A DNA stretch of 64,000 bases from Heterodera schachtii (GCA_023374025.1 SIJG01000183.1:115658-179657); one strand, 5' to 3'. Counted from the first letter of the stretch, positions 1 to 11,938 are shown. Notes: generated by a model not told the origin, from the sequence alone. Numbers and translations: made by a program.

Positions 1-363
1 CATGAAAAATACTAAAATTGCGAATGCAAACAATAAAAACGCATAATTTTATTATTTAAGAATTAATTAGTTATATTCATAAACTAGTAAAACATCATGG
101 AGTGAAATATAAAATGAGAAGACAAACGAATTCAATATATAAGCAAAAAATTAAAAATAACTAACTTTATCTAAATTACAATTAATTCAACAACCTAGCT
201 ACCCAAAATCATAATATAAGTTAATTAAATGTTAAACAGAAGAAAAATTTAAAGCAAAATTAAATTTTCAACACGCTGATATTTTTAAGAATATAAAAAT
301 TAACAAAAACAGCATGTAAAATAAAAATAATTTTTAAAAGTTAAGAAAATTTAGGCTCTTTAG
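1..363. other. AT-rich flank, no gene seen
   Basis: Almost pure A/T sequence with stop codons in all frames. It ends in a splice-acceptor-like TCTTTAG at 357-363 that leads into the exon described next. Upstream exons of that gene may lie outside the window. Confidence 0.6.
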
Positions 364-532
364 ACACCCCGAAACGAGCACGATGAATGTCAATGAACAT
401 GAACAGGACGACGACCTAATGAGCGTAAGCAATGCCAGCTTGGCAGGTGAACGATGAAGAATTATATAGAACGACAAAGAATAAAATATATTTAAATCTT
501 ATATGTAAGACGACGACTTGTCAGAACCATAA
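364..532 (+). CDS. 3'-terminal two exons of an unrecognised gene
   Basis: Two short exons with much lower AT content than their surroundings. Exon A (364-446) follows CTCTTTAG and ends at a GTGAAC donor. Exon B (510-532) follows ATGTAAG and ends in TAA at 530-532. The phases agree: exon A is 1 + 81 + 1 nt, and its last G joins AC of exon B to make GAC. The intron would be 63 bp, normal for a nematode. The encoded tail is acidic and Ser/Asp-rich, with DDDLMS in exon A and DDDLSEP at the end. No domain is recognisable and the 5' part is not in the window. A start at the in-frame ATG at 383 would give a very small protein, so I prefer the C-terminal end of a larger gene. Seen: splice signals, phase, composition. 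Inferred: that it is expressed. Confidence 0.45.
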
Positions 533-1274
533 CAGCAACAAAAAACGCCTGTCTAAATTAAAAAAAAATAATTAAAAAATATATTATTTATCTCATCTTA
601 ACTAAATATGAATGACCCCATTTTAAGAATTAAACAACTACAAAACTAATAGAGATTGATAAAAAAAATTATACGCAATAAAAATAAGAAATGAATGCTA
701 ATTATTACTTTTACGTTATGGCGCCGCATTAATTTTCTTAAATATGTTCCGTTTCAAATTATACGTTCAAGAAATTTTTCGCCACATAACCTGCTCCCTG
801 TGCCTGTGGGCCAACTGGGCTGAAATTTTTAGAAAGTATACTTCCCCCTTAAATAAAAGAAATGTACATGAGATTAACCCTATTTATAAAAAATATTAAT
901 AATTAAAAACATATTTGGGAATATTTTTAGAAAAATATTCATAAATAAGACCATTGTAAGATTATCAATATAAAAAATTATATAACTAAAACAAAAGCAA
1001 AAATAACATATAAAAAATGTTAACTTAAATAAAATTTTTATAAAAAAAGAAAGAAAATAATAGATTAATTAAAACGAGGAAACTTTTTAGTTTTTACTGT
1101 AAACACTTTATAATCATTAAACTTTATTAATCTCTTAATATTATTAAAAAGAGATTGTAAAATTTTATATGTATTCTTAAATTAATTCACTATGTATTCA
1201 ATTTATTAGTAAATATTCTAAAACCCTTTTATTAAAAAAAATAGAACAAAAAAACAAGCATATTATTTTATTAG
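533..1274. other. AT-rich intergenic, one weak exon candidate
   Basis: Mostly featureless. A less AT-rich patch at about 719-822 has an AATTTCAG acceptor on the minus strand followed by about 20 open codons in more than one frame. That is too little to assign a gene. Confidence 0.4.
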
Positions 1275-1499
1275 ATGAAAAAAATTATATTTTTTAATAT
1301 AAATTTAATTTTAATATGTATCTTTCTTCTTCCTCCGTTATGTGGACGATTTAGTTGTTGCATTGGCAAAATGGGTTTCAAACTAGCTTCCTGGTGTACT
1401 TGCGATAAAATATTTTTATTCTTCTTTCATGATTATCAATTTTATCATTGCTGCAATAAAAATATGATAAGAACATTTATTTTTTACATTGTAAGGTGA
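1275..1499 (+). CDS. possible small secreted Cys-rich peptide
   Basis: A 74-codon frame whose ATG directly follows TATTTTATTAG, a possible splice or spliced-leader acceptor. Residues 1-24 look like a signal peptide: Lys-Lys, then a long hydrophobic run ending PPLCG. The next residues contain Cys pairs (SCC, then WCTC) over about 21 residues that are visibly less AT-biased than the surroundings; after that the sequence turns into A/T-driven Phe/Ile/Asn, so the true exon probably ends near residue 46. Small secreted Cys peptides are common in parasitic nematodes, but no family is recognised. It could equally be a chance frame in AT-rich DNA. Confidence 0.25.
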   Translation: MKKIIFFNINLILICIFLLPPLCGRFSCCIGKMGFKLASWCTCDKIFLFFFHDYQFYHCCNKNMIRTFIFYIVR

Positions 1500-3509
1500 A
1501 AGTTATTTATCAAATATCCTCATAAATTATAGTTAGCTTTCATTTAGAATAAAAAATGAAACTCAAATATTTAATATTTTCAATTAATAATTGGTTTCTT
1601 AAATAAAATTGCAATATATTAGATTTCCCTTATACAATATTCATATCAATGTAGAACAAACAAATATTTAGTGATGTGATTGTGAAGGGATGAGAACAAT
1701 TAATTGCTATTTTAAATCTCAATTGCATTTTTTCATGGTCAGATCATTTTTCCATAGTTTTTATAATTCATAGATTATAATATTATTAATCAGAATTGTA
1801 AAAGTATTAAATAATTCTAATTATAATAAATTTCATTCTATTTAATATTAAACTTTTGCGTTTAAAATAAATTTTTTACTATTTGAAAAAATTAATTTTA
1901 AATCGATTTAATTTTATTTATTTTTATTTTGCACGGCTAACAATTAAGAATTTGTTCTTAAATAATTGCTCAAAAATTTATTTGTGGTTATTCTGTATTT
2001 GTTTAAAAAATGAGAATATTAAAGAATAATGAATTGGATTATAGTAAAAAATAAACTTAACAATTAGAACGAAGAAATTTTCTATTAATATCGCAAATTA
2101 ATTAAAGAAATAATGAATAAAAATTAATTGAAAATAAAAATAAAATTTTAAATTAATTAGAATGATAAATTAGAAAAAAATTCTAAATACAACTTTTTGT
2201 AAATACTCTCCGCTTCAGTAGTTATTGCTGTGATAAATTATATTATTCAAAATAAAATAAATAAATATTATCTATATAAAATAAAAAAAGATCCCTGAAT
2301 TTTATTACTAATTTTCTATAAAGAATAAAGTCAAAGACAAAAACAAATAAAATTGAAGATTCATAACACAAAAATGCAATTTATTACATGAAAACAAGGA
2401 ATTATTTTTACGAAACTATTTAAAGGCATTAAAGGCTATTACGTGCGATTTAAAAATCAAATTTATTAATATAAAAACTTTTTCTATCAGCAGAATAAAA
2501 AACTAAAAAAATTTTATAAATAACTTTTTTCGAATATTCTAACTAAATTTTAAATTATTATTTATATTTAAATAGATAGAGGAAATTGATAAATATAAAC
2601 TATCAAATTCAAAAAACTTTTACAAATTACTGAATTTTGAATGAATGAATTTTTATTAATACATTTCGTTTCATGTGGAGCTAATTAATCTTTAGTATTT
2701 TTAATTATTTAAATTATTAAAATATAGGTGTATTTTTACTTCGTTATAAATTAACACAATCTTTGTCGAATGTCATGAAAAAACGGCAAAAAGTCACGAA
2801 AAAGTCATAAAAAACGCCAAAAAGTGACTTAAAAATGCCAAACAAGCAAAACCAAAACATGTGCGTTGTTTTTCAAATAATAGCTTATATCTCCAACTTA
2901 TAAAATTGGAAATTTGATTGCAAAATAAGAGGAAATTATATTAAAATAGTAATAATTAAAGTTATAGATTTATAACCCTCATAATACTGAAATATTTTTT
3001 TTATTTGCTAAAGAAATATTGTAATATTAAACAAGTTTTTTTTCTGATCACTTCACTCAAAAGGAAAGTGTTTTGTGAAAGGTGCAATGAATTTTAAAAA
3101 TGGAATGCAAAATAAACGTTTTCAGTGGAATTATCTTGTCAAAATCACAATTCAGCACAAAAAATTTGACACTCACAGGTTCTTGGATTTGGTAAATTTA
3201 TTGCCTAAAAATGAAAATTATTTTATATAAAATAATATGAAAGAAACCTTTAAAATTACAAGAATATAACAATTATTTATTTCTAAAAAAGATAAACGAA
3301 TTATTAATTATATTGTAATAAAAAAAATTATGTAATAAAATAATTTGCCATTAATATAAAAATTTTATTATTGTAATTATTGTTATTTTATTAAAATATT
3401 TGTTATGTTAAATATATTATAATAAAAATGGACTGTTCCCCAATCTGCAATTTTTGACCAATTTGCCGTTCCCTTTGATGATCACTCCCGACTCTTGACC
3501 CAGCAAATT
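1500..3509. other. AT-rich intergenic
   Basis: No supported gene. A cluster of short degenerate motifs (AAAAAGTCA and AAAACGCCA variants) occurs at about 2765-2850 and resembles motifs inside the element at 4100-4190. A splice-bounded open stretch of about 17 codons near 3125-3178 is too short to call. Confidence 0.5.
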
Positions 3510-3823
3510 TGTTATGTAATTTTCCCCATTTAATGTGTGCCTTTTCTCTCTCTTTTGAATTCCCCGTCTGATAAGAATTATGTCGGCATCCTCTCTTTTT
3601 GTCCTTGCCTATTTAAACTCTGTCCCCATTGACTCTTGGCTTTTTTTTTGTCTTCTTTCTCCTACCCAATCCTACCACTCATACACCTTTTCAACTCTAA
3701 CTTTCCTACATTTACCTTTCTTCCTTAAATAAATTTCTTTTCATTCTTTGGCAAACTTTGGAGTAAACCCGGGGATTAATTGGGAGTTTAACAAGGCCTC
3801 AGTTGGCTAAATCGCACCCAACA
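3510..3823 (+). mobile_element. putative solo LTR (gypsy-like)
   Basis: A C/T-rich 314-bp block that starts TGTTATG and ends CCCAACA, so the termini are TGTT/AACA inverted. It is flanked by AATT on both sides (3506-3509 and 3824-3827), a candidate 4-bp target duplication. It has an LTR-like layout: a TATA-like CTATTTAAAC near 3610, AATAAA near 3727, and about 95 bp of U5-like sequence. Phrases such as TCCCCATTGAC also occur in the LTRs of the complete gypsy element at 16353-21282, suggesting a related family. No internal sequence or second LTR is present. The left border is uncertain because similar composition starts near 3434. Confidence 0.42.
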
Positions 3824-4219
3824 AATTGTGCACGGACAGTGCAAAAAATCTACTCTTTCTTTATTTTTCATTTTTTTATTGCCCTCTTAATTATTTCATT
3901 ATTCTGATTACAAGTATATAATTTTTCAATAAGGCTATGTAATATACCGTATTTTCTCTTTTTATCACCCCGTCTCCATTAATCCCGCCGTCTCCAATTA
4001 TCCCCCCCCCTTTCTGAGGAGTTTGAAAAATAATCCCCCCGTCCCCATTTATCCCCCCGGGGGGATAAATGGAATTTTTATTTATCAAACCATTTTTCCA
4101 AAAAAAACAATAGTAAAAAATGCTAAAAAATGCCAAAATAATGGCGAAAAGTCCGAAATAATGCCGAATAACTGACATAATTTTGTTAAGAAAAAAAATT
4201 AGAGTGATAAATTTTTAAG

Positions 4220-4556
4220 AAATTTTCCAATTTTGGCAATGGTAAAGTTTTGTGGTTTGTTCGAAAAATAAATTTAAAAATTTAAGAAACCCATTTTCTA
4301 GACTGAAAAATGTGCTGATCACGAATCTGAACTCGGATTTTTGAAAATCAATGTTTTTATCTACGATTTTTCATCAAATATCATAAAAAATAAACTGCAG
4401 CCAAGCGGGCTCGAACCCCAGACCTCCGTCTCATATGACCCTTAAGGGCTATTAATTAAATTTCAAAAAATCAGAACATTTTCCAGCCTAGAAAATGTGT
4501 TTCTTAAACTTTTAAATTTATTTTTCGAAGAAACCACAAAACTTTACCATGACCCA
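4220..4556. repeat. long imperfect foldback inside the TIR element
   Basis: Sequence at about 4238-4310 reappears in reverse complement at about 4475-4553: arms of about 75-85 bp containing GGTAAAGTTTTGTGGTTT with few mismatches. The loop at 4311-4474 contains the tRNA-like fragment. It may be a second, nested foldback transposon. No target duplication was identified. Confidence 0.55.
4396..4452 (-). other. tRNA-derived fragment (B-box half)
   Basis: On the minus strand the sequence contains GGGGTTCGAGCCC, matching the pol III B-box/T-loop consensus GGTTCGANTCC closely, followed by a less AT-rich 3' part ending GGCTGCAG. No convincing A box or cloverleaf is seen 5' of it, so this is a decayed tRNA or SINE fragment rather than a tRNA gene. 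Confidence 0.35.
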
Positions 4557-4561
4557 ATTTT

Positions 4562-4692
4562 TAAGGGTGTATTTTTTTTTAATTTTAGGTCAGTCTTAGG
4601 AGTGTATTTTTTTTAAATTTTAGATCGATTCTTAGGAGTGTATTTTTTGAAAATTTTTAGGTCGATTCTTAGGGGTGTATTTTTCGATTTTC
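4562..4692 (+). repeat. imperfect ~45-bp tandem repeat
   Basis: About three units containing CTTAGG(A/G)GTGTATTTTTT. The same unit occurs in reverse complement at about 11435-11490 inside another inverted-repeat element, linking the two non-autonomous elements. Confidence 0.6.
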
Positions 4693-4914
4693 TTGAATTT
4701 TTGTTGAGAAATTTCCAAAAAATATTGGAAAAAATATGTTTGGGTTTGGATTTTCAATATTTTTAAAAATATCTTAGCATTTTTTGAATTTTTCATGCAA
4801 AATTCACAAATTCATCTTTAAAATGCAATAAAAAATTATTATTTTTACTGACGCGATGACATTTTTTGGCGACATGTTAAAAAATTTCAAAAATTTTACA
4901 CAAAATAATCTGTC

Positions 4915-5140
4915 GAAAAATAATCCCCCCTTCTCCATTTATCCCCCCGTGTCTAATTATCCCCCCCTTTCTGAGGAGGTTGAAAAATAATCCCCCCTTC
5001 TCCATTTATCCCCCCGTGTCTAATTATCCCCCCCTTTCTGAGGAGGTTGAAAAATAATCCCCCCTTCTCCATTTATCCCACCGTGTCTAATTATCCCCCC
5101 CTTTCTGAGGAGGTTGAAAAATAATCCCCCCGGGGTGATA
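4915..5140 (+). repeat. 67-bp minisatellite with C6-7 tracts
   Basis: Units start at 4915, 4982, 5049 and 5116 (the last partial), a period of exactly 67 bp, nearly identical. Each unit has three runs of 6-7 C separated by 13-18 bp. A diverged unit lies at 3965-4065, where CCCCCCGGGGGG forms a palindrome at about 4055-4066. The G-rich complement could form G-quadruplexes (inference). Confidence 0.85.
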
Positions 5141-5158
5141 AAAAGAGAAAATACGGTA

Positions 5159-7244
5159 GTGAAGCTTGTGAATAGTATTATTTTTAATATCATTTGTGAT
5201 GTAAACAATTTTTTAAATATTTAAGTTAGTGTTTAATTTTACGCCATTATATGTATTTTTTCTTATTTTGATTATTTTCAATATTTTTCTTCGTTTCTTT
5301 TTTTCTGGAATTTTTTTTGAGTTTCGAAAATTTAATTTTGTAAATTATATAAATTTGTTTGTCCTCCATAATTTATTTAATGAAACTTTTTATTAAATTT
5401 AAATTATGCTCGATTTATTGTGGTTCGTTTTGCCGAAGTAAAAAATAAACAGATTGATGGTCGGAGGTTAAATTCGCATTTTTGGAGTCCCCGGTTCAAA
5501 AATTGAGTTTCAAAAAAATTCTGGGCAAAGAATTCTGACTCGATTTATCAAAATTTATGACCATATTTTTTTATAATTTTTCAAAAAATAAAAAATAAAA
5601 CTTAAATTCTAATAGAGAAACAAAATAAAGTTGACCCTCATAATTAACTAGTTAAATAGTTATTAAATCTTTTCATTAATAAATATTACTACGCTTCTTT
5701 TTCGCATTTTATGTAATGATTTTAAATGAATTTTTTTGCTTTGAGCTGTACAAAGTTTAAAAAATATATTTATTTTATTTCTATAATAATTTGTATAATT
5801 GATACTAATGATTCTTTTTATTTTTTACAAATCAATATATAAAATTTTAATTTTACTAATCTTATTTGTTTTCTTATTACCTCGCGTCTTCTAGCGCGAT
5901 GTCTTTTGAAGTAAAATTTTCTTAGGATTTTTGTATTTTATATAATTATTTATTTTAATACTTGGAAATATTTTAATTAATTTTATTATTTTATTAATCT
6001 CGTTCTATTTAGGTTTTAAAAACGCTTAAATTATCATGTCCTGTGTAAAATTTAGCTTTAATTTTAATATAATAAAATAAATCTTATTTATTTCTAACCT
6101 ATTGAATTTTTTCTCAAATTTTTAATTATATAAGACCGTTGAACGAGAAATATTTTTAAATGAACTTTTATTCGAAGCGCTGTATAATTAATTTAATTAA
6201 ACTTTCTAATTTCAATTGTTCATTTTAAAATTAAATTTATTTTTGAATAATTTATAATTTCATTTTAAATTTATTATACTTAATTCATGTATCATATTCT
6301 ATTCGCGCAAATACGCGTTTTCAAGTTCAAACTGCCGTGCGCTCGAAAAACCCTTAATATTAATTATGTTTAATTATTCTACCATTTTTTGAACATTAAT
6401 TTTTTTAAATTTTTGAATTTGTTTTCTCGTGCATGGTCATCTTTGTTGGGGTAAATTTTATTTTTAACAAAATATAGTATGTATATCTCATTTCTTGATA
6501 TGTTTTTTAAAATCCAAAAATTTCTTAGAAAATATAAAAATATTGGTTTTACTTTTTTTATTGCCATACATTTTATGATATGTGACTTTTAAATTTAATT
6601 TTATTCGCGGTATTACTGCTTTTAAATTGGATTAAAAAATAATTATTTTTTGTAAAATAATTTGTATAAGACGAAATGAATAATTTTTTATAACTTTCTT
6701 TTCAAACAAATATGTGTTGAAATATTTATTTATATATTTCTACATCTCATATCATTTTGCTATATTATTAATATTTTTGCATGTTGGTATATTATTTTAA
6801 AATGAATTTAATGTATATTTTGATATTGATTTTTTGTATAACAATTAAATTGTTTTAATTTCAATGACCATCCACATGCCACTATTTAGGGGGATGGACA
6901 CCATCCCCGTACCATTGCTCATTTCATTATATTTTTTATTATAAAAACATAATATTAATTAATTAAGTTTTTTTAATTTTAAACTATTTTATTTTTTTAA
7001 CATCTTTTTTTAATTATCCCGGATTGCTCTGGGAATGATTTCTATGTGATATTCGCAAATTTAAATATTTGGGTTATTTTTTATATTTTTTAAGCTAGAA
7101 ATTTTTATGAGGCATATGTTTTTAGTACATATGAATTAATATTAATATACAATTAGCATATACAAAATTTATAATTTAAATAATAATGAATTGAATGATA
7201 ATTTTTGTCAAAAGATATATCGCTTTCACTATTTCTATACAAAC
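5159..7244. other. AT-rich intergenic
   Basis: No supported gene. A short perfect hairpin (GGGGATGG-ACA-CCATCCCC) lies at about 6890-6908 and may be a remnant of a small inverted-repeat element. Confidence 0.5.
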
Positions 7245-7392
7245 TAGGGTAGAGAGGTACCGGTACTGGTACTGAAAAACGGACAACTGAGTACCTAAGT
7301 ACCGGTTTTTACCGATTTTCCCAGCAAAAGTACCGCTTTTTCAACCAGAAAATTACCGGTACCGTTTTTTTTACAATTACCGCTCTACCCTA
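7245..7392. mobile_element. 148-bp MITE
   Basis: Ends are TAGGGTAGAG and CTCTACCCTA (inverted). The outer TA is a plausible TA target duplication. The interior is built from short repeats of GGTACCGGTAC and its reverse, so most of the element can fold back. No coding sequence. Confidence 0.65.
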
Positions 7393-10300
7393 ATACAAAC
7401 ATTTCTTGAAGCACTCAAAAATCCAACAAATTTCCTAGATAAAATTCTTGATTCGGGTGGAAAAATCTGCTAATAAATGCCGGTTTTGAATGCCAAGATG
7501 CAAACCTGCAGGCTCTTGGAGCAGAATTTTAAAAAAACTAACTTTACTGTCGAAATCAATCACTGTCGAAACCATTTCTTCGTTTAATGCTTTATAGAGT
7601 TTTTATAATCTTGCGACCAATTCTATGGAATTACTTTTTTCTATTTTTGTTTGAGTTTCATTTATTTTTAATATTTATAAATAATGACTAGATGCATTGG
7701 GCTTTGCCGTATGTCGGATGCCTAATGTTTATTTATTACAGTCCTTCTTTTAATCTAAGCTTAAAAAAGTTTTATGACCGATTAATTTATTTTAATTTGT
7801 ATAAATTTTAGTTATCGAATAGACATAGACATATTATATGAATAAAATAATTTTATATTCAGCTTTTCTTATTTCAAAAAATGTTATCCTCTTTTGGTGA
7901 CTGATCGTTAATTAAATCGTCCACTGCTATCAGAAAAAGAAATTTGCTGAGGTTCTTTACAATTTCTAAATGTTTTATTTTGAGCTTTTTTCTGCTTATT
8001 TGCTTGAACATTTTGTTGCTTTCTTTGCGATTTTGTAATTTTAGTGCCTTTTTCATATTTTTATGTGCCTTATTTGGTCATGATTTTTTAAAAATTCTAT
8101 AAAAATTATCATTTCAAAAAATAAAAATGAATTCTGAAAAGCTAATTGTATAACAATAAAAAAAGAAATGGAAAACAAAAAAATTTAATATAATTTAAGT
8201 GATATAAATTAATTAGTTTTTAAAATTAGAGTTATTTTTTGTTCGTCTGTTAACAAAAATATTGTTTAACACATTGAAAGAAAGAAGAACAAACATAAAA
8301 ATAATTATTTTAGTGTTTTTTTGAAATTAAGAATAAAAATACTAAAAATATTATTTTTTATTCAATAGATAAATAAAGTAACAAAAAACTCTTACACTAT
8401 CTATTTATGTTTATAACGCCGTACCCCTAAATTGGTTATTCTCTAAATCAGCAGTAGATGGATATATCTGATTTTCAACAAAAAATAAATACCCGAAACT
8501 TAATACAAAGAAAAATCTTTTGTAAACGAAAAACAACTAAAAAGGCGGAATATAAAATTTACTAATTAAGAATCGATAAAAACGAACAATGAAGAAATAT
8601 GATTTAAAGTTTTTCACAGCTTATATGTCAATCTTCCGGATTTATGAACAGTTATTTAAATATTAATATTATAATATTATTCTTACATAAAGAGTGTGTT
8701 TAATAAATAAATTTTTATTAAATTATTAAATAGCATTTTTTCATTTTGCAATATAAATTTATTTGGTTAATTTAACATCTTAATTGTTAGTACTGGAATA
8801 TTTCATTTTTTATCTTTTTTTATAAGTTAATTATTTAGAGAACATATTTTTAAAAATGTTTACGGTTTAACAAATTTAAATAGTAAAATTTTATTTAAGT
8901 TCCATTATTTTCATTATATTTGAAACCGGGGTTTTTAATAAATAAAAGTCGCAATAAATTGTAAATATTTAAAAAATTTTATGCTCACAAATCATGAGAA
9001 CATGCCACAAAAATAAACATTAATAAATCTTTTTTACTTAATATGATATTTGTTTTGAAAAAGATGCCTTTAAGATTGTTTTTTTGTTATAATTAATCAC
9101 CTCTTTTTATCGGTTTTAAGTGTTTTATTTCATTTATTTATAGTGAGAAAAATCACTAAATTGACCCAACAACCCAACTATTTTCAAAAATCATTGAGTA
9201 AACGGAAAATAAATAAACTCAGAGAAAAAAAAGTTTAGGTATTAAAAAAAATCCGAGAGATATATTTAACAATTTTTTTCTCCAATTAAAAAATAAATAA
9301 AAGCCAATATTGCTGTTATATTTCAATTTACGTTAACAAGATTGAGAAATTGTACAACTCAGCCAATTTGATTAATCGCATTTTTATGTTTTTCTTGCCT
9401 CATATCAATTTTAAATTTCAAATACTTTAAAATTTTATGCTTGAATATATTAATGATGTTTTAATATAAACTAATATATAAAGTCTATTATTTGATTTAT
9501 TTTATTTTCTGTTTTTGAAGCATTTAATGTAACTTCTTATTATATTATTTATGCATAAAATTCAATCTTCTTTTAAAATAATATGAAAAACTAATGATTT
9601 TTGAAAAGTTTTAATTTGAAAAAGTTTTAATTTGAATTTAAAAATTGAATTTTTTAGTATCTCATCAGTTCTTCTTTATTAATGATAATAATTTTATTAT
9701 GTTGAAATAATAGTTCATTTACTGGATTTATTATGAAGATTAAATATAAATTTTACATATATTTGGATTCTATTTAACAATTTTTTGATATATTTGTTTT
9801 TGGTTTTCATTTCCGTGAAATTAAACATTAAATATCTAAATATATAAAAAATTTAAATTTTAACATTTCATTTTTTATTACACCATTAATTTTGATAATA
9901 TTAGCCAATATAGTCTTATTTTGTTGACATATGTCTTTTTTTATTTTATATAAAAAAATATTTTGAAATCGCAATTATAAATATTTAGTTTTTGTATCAA
10001 GGATTTAAAATTATCATTATTTTTCATTTAAGTAATTTTTTATCATTTAAATGCTTGACAATTTAATAATTTAAGTCTTTGTACGAGAATGTACACTAAT
10101 AAAATTATTAATGTAAAATATAGAAATTTTTAAGGTTCACGTTCACACCGTGTTTAATGACATTTTAAATTTATTCCTTCTAGTTCTCATGACTAGCGTA
10201 GACAATTACTGTAGAAAATTAAAAAAATTAGGTATTATATCCGCAATTTGATTTATTTTTAATAATTCGAAAATAAACATATAAACATCGAATTCTGATT

Positions 10301-11169
10301 TTAAAATAGTTAATTTCATACTATTTTTCATTAATTAGTTTGAAAAAATTTGATTTAAATTTAATCATTTAAATAATAAGGAAATTTTGGGTTTTATTTC
10401 ATTTTTATGTTCTTTTATTGGTATACTGTTAGCTTTTTTGCCAATAATATTATATGATTAATAAAGATATATTGTTTTTAGAGTAAAGAATATAAGCTTT
10501 TCTAACAATTTGTAATTGCTTAGGACTCAATTTATAATAAATTTTTAATAAATCATTTATTCAAAATTTATTTAATGATACTAATTTGTCGAGGTTTTAC
10601 CTTTTCAAAGGTTATAACAGCCAAATTGAACCATGGATTCAGGTTCGGGATTCGGTATTTTGGAAAATTAAGGTCATATCGAGATCAGTGCAACAATTAC
10701 CCTAGAATTGACTTTTTATTTGAAAATTTCATGGGGAGGGGGTCAAAAACAGAAAAGAACATTCCATCTCGATTAAATATTTTTACGGTGAATGAATGGT
10801 TGTGTTTGGTGTGAATGATGAATTATTCACACCTCTCAATGAATCATTTATTGATCCATAAAAATAGCGCAAAAATTTAAAGAGAAAAGAACGAAAAACG
10901 CGAAAAATAGTGCAGAGAACATGTAAATTTTGTAACATATTCTCATATAGAAAGAGAAGGAATGAAGTGATAAAGATGGAAGGGCGTGGAAAGCAAAGTG
11001 ATATAACAACGAAAAGAACACATGCAGAGAAAAAGAGATATTTAGAAAGCATTTTTATGAAAATTTGCTAGAACAAACAACCGGAGTGAAAGAGAGAGAA
11101 AAAATGATACTTAAATGAGTCGTTTTATTTATATAAAATCCTTTTTAAATATAGCTTAATATTATAATT
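7393..11169. other. AT-rich intergenic
   Basis: Long A/T-rich DNA without splice-bounded open frames or recognisable repeats. A purine-rich patch at 10840-11110 gives a hydrophobic frame on the minus strand that I judge to be compositional. Confidence 0.5.
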
Positions 11170-11744
11170 AGAGTGCTCATTTTGCAGCATATGCTGTTTT
11201 TTTTTGCGAACTTGGAGCATGATAATAAGCATGAAAAACACATTTCTAACATGGTTTGAGGCTTCTAAGTCCACTTTTTCATGCTGATTTTTTCTGATTT
11301 CTCGATTTTTGATTTTTGTGCTGATTTGGCATTTTGGTGTTTTTTTTGTGCTGTTTCGTCATTTTGGGAAATTTTCGAAAATATTTTCAGCAATTTTCAA
11401 AAAATTTATTAACAAAAATGCAATAAAAACGAAAAATACACCCCTAAGAATCGATCCGAAAAATTTCAGAAAAATACACCCCTAAGAAATGAAAAATTTT
11501 ATCAAAAATAATTCATCTCCGAAAATTATTTAATTTTTTTAACAAGATTGACTTTTAAAATTATTATCTCTTTACCATTTTTAGCACTATTTTGGAGGTT
11601 TTTTATAATCAGGGAGCAAATAAACGTTTTTTTGTCGTCTTTTTTCAATTTTTGGTGCCTTTAATTCTTTAATTTTTATGCTTTTTTCCAATTTTTTGTG
11701 CTGATTTTGCCTTTTTTGTGCTTTTTTCATGCTTATTTTAGAAA

Positions 11745-11938
11745 TGTAGTGCGGGCTCTCAAAGTGCCTGGGAGGCAGAGAGTTTCTCATTGCTCTGATG
11801 AAAAAGGGCAATAGAAGGGTGTAAAGGGTGCCCTGTGTAGCTCAGTGGTTAGAGCATTCCACGGAAAGGAAGGGTCGTGGGTTCAATTCCCACCACAGGC
11901 TGACCTTTTACACCTCCGCCATCCACCAAATTCCTACA
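11745..11938 (+). repeat. TRIM 5' LTR
   Basis: 194 bp, TGTAG...CTACA, markedly GC-richer than the flanks. A 5' part with GCCTGGGAGGC precedes the tRNA-like unit (11831-11909), followed by a short C-rich tail. I see no difference from the 3' LTR at any position. Confidence 0.85.
11831..11909 (+). promoter_or_regulatory. tRNA-like pol III unit in the 5' LTR
   Basis: A box TAGCTCAGTGG (11838-11848) and B box GGTTCAATTCC (11880-11890) match the tRNA consensus, 31 bp apart. A TTTT pol III stop lies at 11906-11909. The D-stem GCTC/GAGC and T-stem GTGGG/CCCAC around TTCAATT are perfect, and the acceptor stem CCCTGTG/CACAGGC pairs at 6 of 7 positions. The anticodon arm is abnormal: TTCC/GGAA encloses ACGGAAA with no U at position 33, and the variable region does not fit a standard tRNA. 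It is therefore better read as an internal pol III promoter with tRNA fold than as a decoding tRNA. Transcription would start near the LTR middle. Confidence 0.75.

Larger units (their letters stand above)
3945..5158. mobile_element. TA-flanked terminal-inverted-repeat element
   Basis: Terminal inverted repeats of 28 bp match exactly: TACCGTATTTTCTC... at 3945-3972 and its reverse complement at 5131-5158. The outermost TA can be read as a duplicated TA target, as in Tc1/mariner-type MITEs. There is no transposase inside. The interior holds C-rich tracts, a tandem 67-bp repeat, a foldback with a tRNA-like piece and a 45-bp tandem repeat, each listed separately. A related right end (AAATACGGTA preceded by C/G tracts) occurs at about 27880-27972. 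Confidence 0.65.

Noticed and set aside
3891..5208. Gly/Pro-repeat frames (GGIIGDGGINGDG-type) in the TIR element
   Set aside because: They are translations of the 67-bp C/G-tract array.
10783..11052. 89-codon hydrophobic minus-strand frame with a signal-like start
   Set aside because: Produced by a purine-rich plus strand; no splice sites, domain or conserved feature.
11831..11901. A functional tRNA gene in the LTR
   Set aside because: The anticodon loop lacks U33, the acceptor stem has a C-C mismatch and the variable loop length is wrong. A promoter-bearing tRNA-like unit is the safer reading.
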